A stretch of DNA of 64,000 bases from Streptomyces monomycini. Lineage in GTDB: Bacteria; Actinomycetota; Actinomycetes; Streptomycetales; Streptomycetaceae. Each line of letters begins with the position of its first letter. The first letter of the stretch is position 1. Below the pieces are notes generated by a model that was given only the letters and a program-made list of their open reading frames with translations, ran no database searches and was not told the origin of the DNA. The position numbers and the translations under genes were made by a program. Of this stretch, positions 59,322 through 64,000 are shown piece after piece. The DNA is taken from NCBI RefSeq assembly GCF_022271435.1, contig NZ_JAFIQY010000036.1, forward strand, positions 26,411 through 90,410. Reading direction: 5' to 3'.

Positions 59322-60053
59322 ATGCGCGTCGAGATCTGGGCGGATATCGCCTGCCCCTGGTGCTACATCGGCAAGGCCCGCTTCGAGAAGGGTCTGGACG
59401 GGTTCGCGCACCGGGGCGAGGTGGAGATCGTCCACCGGTCCTTCGAGCTCGACCCGGAGGCGGCTCCGGCGGCGGGCACGCCGGTGCTGGAGATGCTCGC
59501 GCAGAAGTACGGCGTGTCGCGGGAGCAGGCCGAGGCCATGGAGGCGCGGGTCGCCGAGGCGGCCGCGGGGGAAGGGCTCGGGTACCGGTCCGACCGGATT
59601 CACGGGAACACCTTCGACCTGCACCGGCTGCTGCACCTGGCCAAGGAGCGGGGTGCCCAGGACGCGCTGCTCGGCGCGCTGTACCGGGCCAATTTCGCGG
59701 AGGCGCGGGCGCTGGGGGACGGGGACGTGCTGACCGAGGTGGCGGTGGCCGCCGGGTTGGACGAGGAAGACGTGCGCCGGGTGCTGGCGGACCGGGACGC
59801 CTACGCGGAGGCGGTGCGGGCCGACGAGCGGGAGGCGGCGGAGCTGGGCGCGCGGAGTGTGCCGTTCTTCGTCATCGACCGGCGGTACGGGATCTCCGGC
59901 GGGCAGCCCGCCGAGGTGTTCCGGCAGGCGTTGGAGCGGGCGTGGGAAGAGGGTGCCGCACTCGCGCCGGGCGGAGACGGCGGTGAGGCGGCCGCGCCGG
60001 GGTGCGAGGGGGACGTGTGCCGGCCCGGTACGGGTACGGGGTCGGGGCACTGA
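59322..60053 (+). CDS. DsbA-family oxidoreductase, FrnE type
   Basis: This 243-residue thioredoxin-fold protein has the N-terminal CPWC active site (C11-P-W-C14), an inserted helical domain (about residues 65-170), the cis-Pro region ARSVPFFVIDRRYGISG and a C-terminal extension with two additional cysteines (GCEGDVCRPG). No signal peptide, so cytoplasmic. FrnE homologues act in thiol redox homeostasis and stress resistance. A SigR promoter in front fits that role well. Confidence 0.93.
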   Translation: MRVEIWADIACPWCYIGKARFEKGLDGFAHRGEVEIVHRSFELDPEAAPAAGTPVLEMLAQKYGVSREQAEAMEARVAEAAAGEGLGYRSDRIHGNTFDLHRLLHLAKERGAQDALLGALYRANFAEARALGDGDVLTEVAVAAGLDEEDVRRVLADRDAYAEAVRADEREAAELGARSVPFFVIDRRYGISGGQPAEVFRQALERAWEEGAALAPGGDGGEAAAPGCEGDVCRPGTGTGSGH

Positions 60054-60199
60054 TCCCGGCGGGCCCCGGTACGGACAAATGATCCCTGCGGGCCCCGGCG
60101 CAGCGGCACCGCGCTGAGCTGCGCCGATAAGAGCCGCTTGGCGCCGTGCAAACGGAATTCGCGATGGACGGCGGGCGGCCGGGCGGCCACAGTGGGGAC

Positions 60200-61258
60200 A
60201 TGCAGCGCATCGAGCCACTCGGTGGGGACGAATTCGCGCCCCTGACGACATTTCTGAACACCGCGGGCAGCGGCCTGCTCCCGGCCCGTTCGGCCGCCGC
60301 CCTGCGTGCGGCCGTCGAGGAGTCCGTCTCCTACGGGACCATGGGCCAGGACTATTTCGGACCGGCGGACGCCTCCCGGGCCGCCTTCGCCCGGCTGATG
60401 GACGTGGCGCCGGAGCGGGTCGCGATCGGCGGGGCGGTCGCGGTGCACGCCGCGCTGATCGCCGGTTCGCTCCCGAGCGGGGCCGAAGTGCTGGTGCCCG
60501 AAGGGGAGTTCAGTTCGCTGGTCAACCCGTTCGCGGCCCGGTCCGGGATCAAGCTCCGTACCGCGCCGCTCGCCGAGCTGGCCGACGCCGTACGGCCCGG
60601 TACGGCGCTCGTCGCCTTCAGTGCCGTGCAGGCGCTGGACGGGCGGATCGCTGACATCCAGGCGGTACGGGCCGCTGCCGCGGCTCACGGAGCGCGCACC
60701 CTCCTGGACGCCACGCAAGCCGCGGGCTGGCTGCCGCTGCGGGGCGGTGACTTCGACTACGTGGTGTGCGGAGCGTTCAAGTGGCTGCTGTGTCCGCGTG
60801 GCGCCTCCTTCCTGGTGTGCGGGGACGACGGGCTGGAAGCGCTGCACGCCGGGTGGGTGGCCGGCGCGGACCCGTACGAGTCCAACTACGGGCCGATCCG
60901 GGAACCGGCGCCCGGCGCGCGCCGCTACGACGAACCGCACGCCCACTACTCGTACGTGGCCGCCGCGCAGTCCCTCGCCCTGCTGAACGAGATCGGCGTC
61001 GAGACCGTGTACGCGCACAACACCGCGCTCGCCGACCGGTACCGCGAGGGGATCGCGGCGCTCGGCCACACCCCGCTGCCCGCGCCCGGCTCGGCGATCG
61101 TGTCCGTGCCGGGGCTCGCCGACGCGGCGGACCGGCTGGCGGCGGCGGGCGTACGGATCGCCGTGCGCGCGGGCAGCCTCCGGGCCGCCTTTCATCTCTA
61201 CAACTCGTCGGATGACGTGGACCGGTTGCTGGAGGTGGTGGGGGAGGGGCGGCGGTAG
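60200..61258 (+). CDS. Class V PLP-dependent aminotransferase
   Basis: The protein has 352 residues from ATG 60200 (GTGGGG upstream). PLP features: D170-A-T-Q (DATQAAGWLPL) and Schiff-base lysine K194 in CGAFKWLL; FLNTAGSGLLP near the N-terminus. Related to cysteine desulfurases and kynureninase-like enzymes, but no SufS-like catalytic cysteine motif is present. Substrate unknown; probably an amino acid. Not linked to the suf operon. Confidence 0.87.
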   Translation: MQRIEPLGGDEFAPLTTFLNTAGSGLLPARSAAALRAAVEESVSYGTMGQDYFGPADASRAAFARLMDVAPERVAIGGAVAVHAALIAGSLPSGAEVLVPEGEFSSLVNPFAARSGIKLRTAPLAELADAVRPGTALVAFSAVQALDGRIADIQAVRAAAAAHGARTLLDATQAAGWLPLRGGDFDYVVCGAFKWLLCPRGASFLVCGDDGLEALHAGWVAGADPYESNYGPIREPAPGARRYDEPHAHYSYVAAAQSLALLNEIGVETVYAHNTALADRYREGIAALGHTPLPAPGSAIVSVPGLADAADRLAAAGVRIAVRAGSLRAAFHLYNSSDDVDRLLEVVGEGRR

Positions 61259-61279
61259 CAGGGGCGGCGCCCCTGACCG

Positions 61280-62590
61280 TCAGACCTCGCCGCGCACCAT
61301 CCGGATCAGACGGTCCAGCACCACGCCGCCGCCCGCGTGCAGCCCGTCGTGCTCCCACTCGTTGGTCACCCAGGTCCGCAGCCCGCGGATCCCCCGCGCG
61401 GTCTCCAGGGAGTGGGCGGTGTCGACGTACATGTCGTCGGCGTAGACGGCGGCCACGGCCGGGACCCCGTTGGCCGCGAGGCGGTCGGCGTCGTACAGAT
61501 CGGGCCAGTCGGTGCGTTCGGCCAGCGCCTGCGCCGTCTCCTTGAGGGGGCGCAGCGACGGGTCGGTGTCGAAGAGCCAGGGATGGACCGTCTCGCCGGT
61601 GAAGTGGACGGGCCGTCCGCCGTCCAGCGCCGTGCCGACGTCGAACTCGGGGAACTCGGCGCGGACGCGCTCGGCGGCCCAGCCGGTGCCCCCGGACGCC
61701 ACCGACCGCTGGGCGTAGATCGCTTCGTGCAGGACGGCGAACAGCGGGGCGGCGGTGAAGGAGAGGTGGCCCTGCACGGCCTGGAGGAAGGATTCCGCCA
61801 GTTCGGGGCCGGCGGGGCCGGTCACCCACGCGTCCTCGATCAGGTAGTGCAGGACGTACGAGCCGGTGCCGGTCCCCAGCATCCGGCCGAGCCCCTGGAA
61901 CGCCTCCGCCGTCAGCAGCCCGCCGCCGGGCAGCCGCGCCGGGTGTTCCCGCAGGTGCGCGGCGATACGGCGGACGCGCTCGACGTCCTGCGGGTAGCGC
62001 GCGTAGTGCGCGGCGTTCTTGCGGGCCACCCTCGGGTACGCGGCCCGGTAGACGTCCTCGGCCGTGGCCCGCAGCCCCGGCAGACCGCCGGTGATCATGA
62101 CCTCGCGCAGGCCCTCGGGCGCGTACGAGAGATAGGTCGTGGCGCAGAAGCCGCCGAAGCTCTGCCCCAGGACGCTCCACCGCGCGTCGGAGCCGGCCAG
62201 TTCGCGGCGGAACAGCTCGGCGTCCCGCACGATCGCGTCGGCGCGGAAACGCGCCAGATAATCGGCCTGTTCACGCGGGCCGCCGCGCAGCGGCAGGGTC
62301 TGCCGGTTGGCCGGCGTGGAACGGCCGGTGCCCCGCTGGTCCAGCAGCAGCACCCGGTAGTGGTCCAGCGCGCTCGTCAGCCAGGAGGTCCGGCCCGGCG
62401 GACGCGGCGACGCGTAGCCGGGGCCGCCCTGGAGGTAGACCAGCCAGGGCAGTTCCTCGTGCTCCCGGCCGGGCGCCACGGCTTCGCGCCCGTACACCGT
62501 CAGCCGCTCACCGTCCGGCACGGCGTGGTCCAGCGGCACGTCCAGGAAGTGGTCGGTCAGTACGACACCGGGCAGCCGGTCGGTCCTCAT
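61280..62590 (-). CDS. Alpha/beta hydrolase, proline iminopeptidase (S33) family
   Basis: The protein has 436 residues. VYLQGGPGYASP gives the HGGPG-type oxyanion loop, LLDQRGTGRS is conserved in S33 peptidases, nucleophile Ser in GQSFGGF, Asp in YADDMYVD and His in WEHDGLH. Length and the N-terminal LDVPLDHAVPDGERLTVYGREAV match prolyl aminopeptidases of about 430 residues. Likely releases N-terminal Pro or other hydrophobic residues from peptides. It is cytoplasmic. Divergent from the sigma factor. Confidence 0.9.
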   Translation of the reverse strand: MRTDRLPGVVLTDHFLDVPLDHAVPDGERLTVYGREAVAPGREHEELPWLVYLQGGPGYASPRPPGRTSWLTSALDHYRVLLLDQRGTGRSTPANRQTLPLRGGPREQADYLARFRADAIVRDAELFRRELAGSDARWSVLGQSFGGFCATTYLSYAPEGLREVMITGGLPGLRATAEDVYRAAYPRVARKNAAHYARYPQDVERVRRIAAHLREHPARLPGGGLLTAEAFQGLGRMLGTGTGSYVLHYLIEDAWVTGPAGPELAESFLQAVQGHLSFTAAPLFAVLHEAIYAQRSVASGGTGWAAERVRAEFPEFDVGTALDGGRPVHFTGETVHPWLFDTDPSLRPLKETAQALAERTDWPDLYDADRLAANGVPAVAAVYADDMYVDTAHSLETARGIRGLRTWVTNEWEHDGLHAGGGVVLDRLIRMVRGEV

Positions 62591-62715
62591 GATTGCTCCT
62601 TGGTCCTCTTCGGCCCCGCACCCCTTCGGAGCCCCCCGGATCGTGCGGCACCCACCGGCCGCCGCGCAATTCGGCCGGACGGACGGCTACCGCGGAGGAA
62701 GGCGAAAGGCTAGGA

Positions 62716-63327
62716 ATGTCACCACACACTCACGAGGTGGTGCCGGTGGACGGGACAACCAGGTACCCGCCGCGCGACCGGGAGCTGCACCGGCGGCTGG
62801 TGTACGGGGACGAATCCGCGCTGGGCGAGGCGTACGACGCCTACAGCGCGCTGGTCAGGGCGGTGGCCCGGCGGGTGACCGGCAGTACGGCGGTCGCCGG
62901 CGAGGTCACGCAGCGCGTCTTCATCGATCTGTGGACGTGCCCGTACGCCTTCGAACCCGGCCACGGCTCGCTGCGCGCCTGGCTGAGCATCCGCGGCCAC
63001 CACGGCGCGGTGGCCCGGGCCCGGGAGGCGGAGGCGGAGCGCGCGGCGTGCGGTACGGAAGGGGAGGAGGCGGCGCCCGAGACCGTCGAGGAGGCGCGGG
63101 TGGCACTGCACACCGCGCTCACCGAACTGCCCCTGCCGGAACGGGAGGCGCTGCACCTGGCATGCTTCGCCGGGCGTACGTACCGGCAGGTCGCGGTGGA
63201 ACTGGGCATCGCGGAGACGGCGGCCGTCGCCCGGCTGCGGAACGCCCTGAGCGCGCTGGCCGACCGGCTCGCCGGGCCGTCGGCCGGCCCCGGCAGCCCG
63301 GCCGACGAGGCGCGGGACGAGTGCTGA
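62716..63327 (+). CDS. ECF-like sigma-70 family factor
   Basis: The protein has 203 residues from ATG 62716 (AAAGGCTAGGA upstream). Region 2 (about residues 25-95: LHRRLVYGDESALGEAYDAYSALVRAVA and VFIDLWTCPYAFEPGHGSLRAWL, in parts) and region 4 (ALTELPLPEREALHLACFAGRTYRQVA). An acidic linker lies between. It precedes an anti-sigma factor gene, as usual for ECF groups with a zinc-binding anti-sigma factor. Target promoters unknown. Confidence 0.9.
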   Translation: MSPHTHEVVPVDGTTRYPPRDRELHRRLVYGDESALGEAYDAYSALVRAVARRVTGSTAVAGEVTQRVFIDLWTCPYAFEPGHGSLRAWLSIRGHHGAVARAREAEAERAACGTEGEEAAPETVEEARVALHTALTELPLPEREALHLACFAGRTYRQVAVELGIAETAAVARLRNALSALADRLAGPSAGPGSPADEARDEC

Positions 63328-63427
63328 TACAGGCTCTGAATGCCGGGCGGCGGCCGCGGGCAGCAAGGGAAACGACAGGCGGGCGCGCGGCCCGGCCGGG
63401 CGGTGGAACAGCGAGAAGGGGTGTGTG

Positions 63428-64000
63428 ATGGGCGCGGGAGGCAGGAATGGGCGGGGTGGGTCGGGTGGTTCGGGGGGCGGTCCGGGGGGTGCGGACGGTC
63501 CGGGCGGTGCGGATGGTCCGGGTGGTACGGGAGGTGCCGGGGGGACGGGCGGCATGGGTGGTCCGGGAGGTACCGGAGAGCCGGGCGACATGGGTGGTAC
63601 GGGCGGCGCGAGCGGTCCGGGTGGAGCTGGTGCTTCGGGTGGGACGGGTGGTTCGGGTGGGACGGGTGGTTCTGGCGGGAGCGGAGGGTCGGACGCCCCC
63701 GGGAACCCCGCCGGTCCGGACGGCCTCGGTGAGCCCGGCGGCGCGGACGGCCCGTCTGCCGTGCACGAGGAGGTCAGCGCGCTGCTCGCGGCGTGGGCGC
63801 TCGGCGCCGACATGCCGGGCGACGACGCGCGGGTCCGCGACCACCTGCACGACTGCGCCCCCTGCGCGGCCGAAGCGCGGCGGCTGCGGGAGACCGCGCG
63901 GCTGCTGGACGAACCGGCGCCCGGCGGCACGGGCCGCGGCGCCGGGCGCAAGGCGAACGCGGGCCTGGCGCGCGGGCGGCTGATGGCCGCGGCCCGTGCC
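63428..64000 (+). CDS. Zinc-finger anti-sigma factor with Gly-rich N-terminus, 3'-truncated
   Basis: ATG 63428 with GAGAAGGGG 9-17 nt upstream opens a frame that runs to the window end (191 residues so far). Residues 4-90 are a long Gly-rich low-complexity region (GGT, GGS, GPGG units). From about 110 a zinc-binding anti-sigma domain (ZAS) appears: H139-x3-C143-x2-C146 in RDHLHDCAPC, with EEVSALLAAWALGA before it. Typical ZAS proteins begin right at this domain; the glycine extension is unusual. A membrane helix, if any, lies outside. Confidence 0.82.
   Translation, partial: MGAGGRNGRGGSGGSGGGPGGADGPGGADGPGGTGGAGGTGGMGGPGGTGEPGDMGGTGGASGPGGAGASGGTGGSGGTGGSGGSGGSDAPGNPAGPDGLGEPGGADGPSAVHEEVSALLAAWALGADMPGDDARVRDHLHDCAPCAAEARRLRETARLLDEPAPGGTGRGAGRKANAGLARGRLMAAARA

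Noticed and set aside
1..64000. Prophage, insertion sequence, tRNA, rRNA or integrase features
   Set aside because: No transposase, integrase, terminal repeats or cloverleaf/rRNA sequence was recognised by eye; this was not an exhaustive search.

Overview
The window is high-GC actinobacterial DNA and almost certainly comes from a Streptomyces chromosome. GC is strongly biased to third codon positions. GTG starts are frequent, and 4-bp ATGA/GTGA/TTGA stop-start overlaps are the normal operon joint. TTA codons are rare. The left side keeps the conserved Streptomyces core order amidohydrolase - ctaA - drug-type ABC exporter - sufR-sufB-sufD-Rieske-sufC-sufS-sufU-sufT, and dapD lies further along. 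No rRNA, tRNA, CRISPR array, insertion sequence or phage module was recognised.

Layout. 1-10905: heme A synthase, an ABC exporter, and the SufR-controlled iron-sulfur assembly operon with a leaderless start and a CAAC-N6-GTTG operator. 10935-14534: an accessory block (secreted small protein plus a FtsX-type ABC transporter with TTA codons) bounded by two nearly identical hairpins. 14544-25958: an XRE/DUF5753 regulator set, a VOC protein, a hydrolase, an SMR pump with its TetR, dapD, a decayed SUKH-4/YrhB immunity pair, EI24, a DapA paralogue, and MerR/EthD. 26046-34761: secreted nuclease, acidic protein, a non-secreted trypsin-like protease with a partner, a Tat-exported PhoX-type protein, and a luciferase-like enzyme next to a 9-bp repeat array. 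34789-38913: two tandem cassettes of secreted helical protein plus small membrane protein, divergent from an ABC transporter. 38914-43793: flavoprotein, HAD, XRE-TPR, TerD and a GlsB-type stress protein.

43926-55374 looks like a uronate/aldarate catabolic region: a uronate-dehydrogenase-like enzyme, 5-dehydro-4-deoxyglucarate dehydratase, a glycosidase-like protein, a DUF7916-type barrel, an IclR regulator and an alpha-ketoglutarate-semialdehyde-type dehydrogenase. Together these would take hexuronate through glucarate to alpha-ketoglutarate. A class F sortase with a candidate substrate and a two-component system sit inside this region.

56006-59321 is a second accessory segment: coupled tiny genes divergent from a TPR regulator, flanked by a SigR promoter and a degenerate copy of it. 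The right end holds a DsbA/FrnE oxidoreductase behind the SigR promoter, a class V aminotransferase, a proline-iminopeptidase-type hydrolase, an ECF-like sigma factor, and its zinc-finger anti-sigma factor with a glycine-rich N-terminus, cut by the window end.

Several genes carry in-frame short-period repeats (9, 24 and 33 bp). Two genes carry frameshifts at homopolymers or a short tandem repeat. These could be sequencing errors or genuine decay and should be checked against reads.
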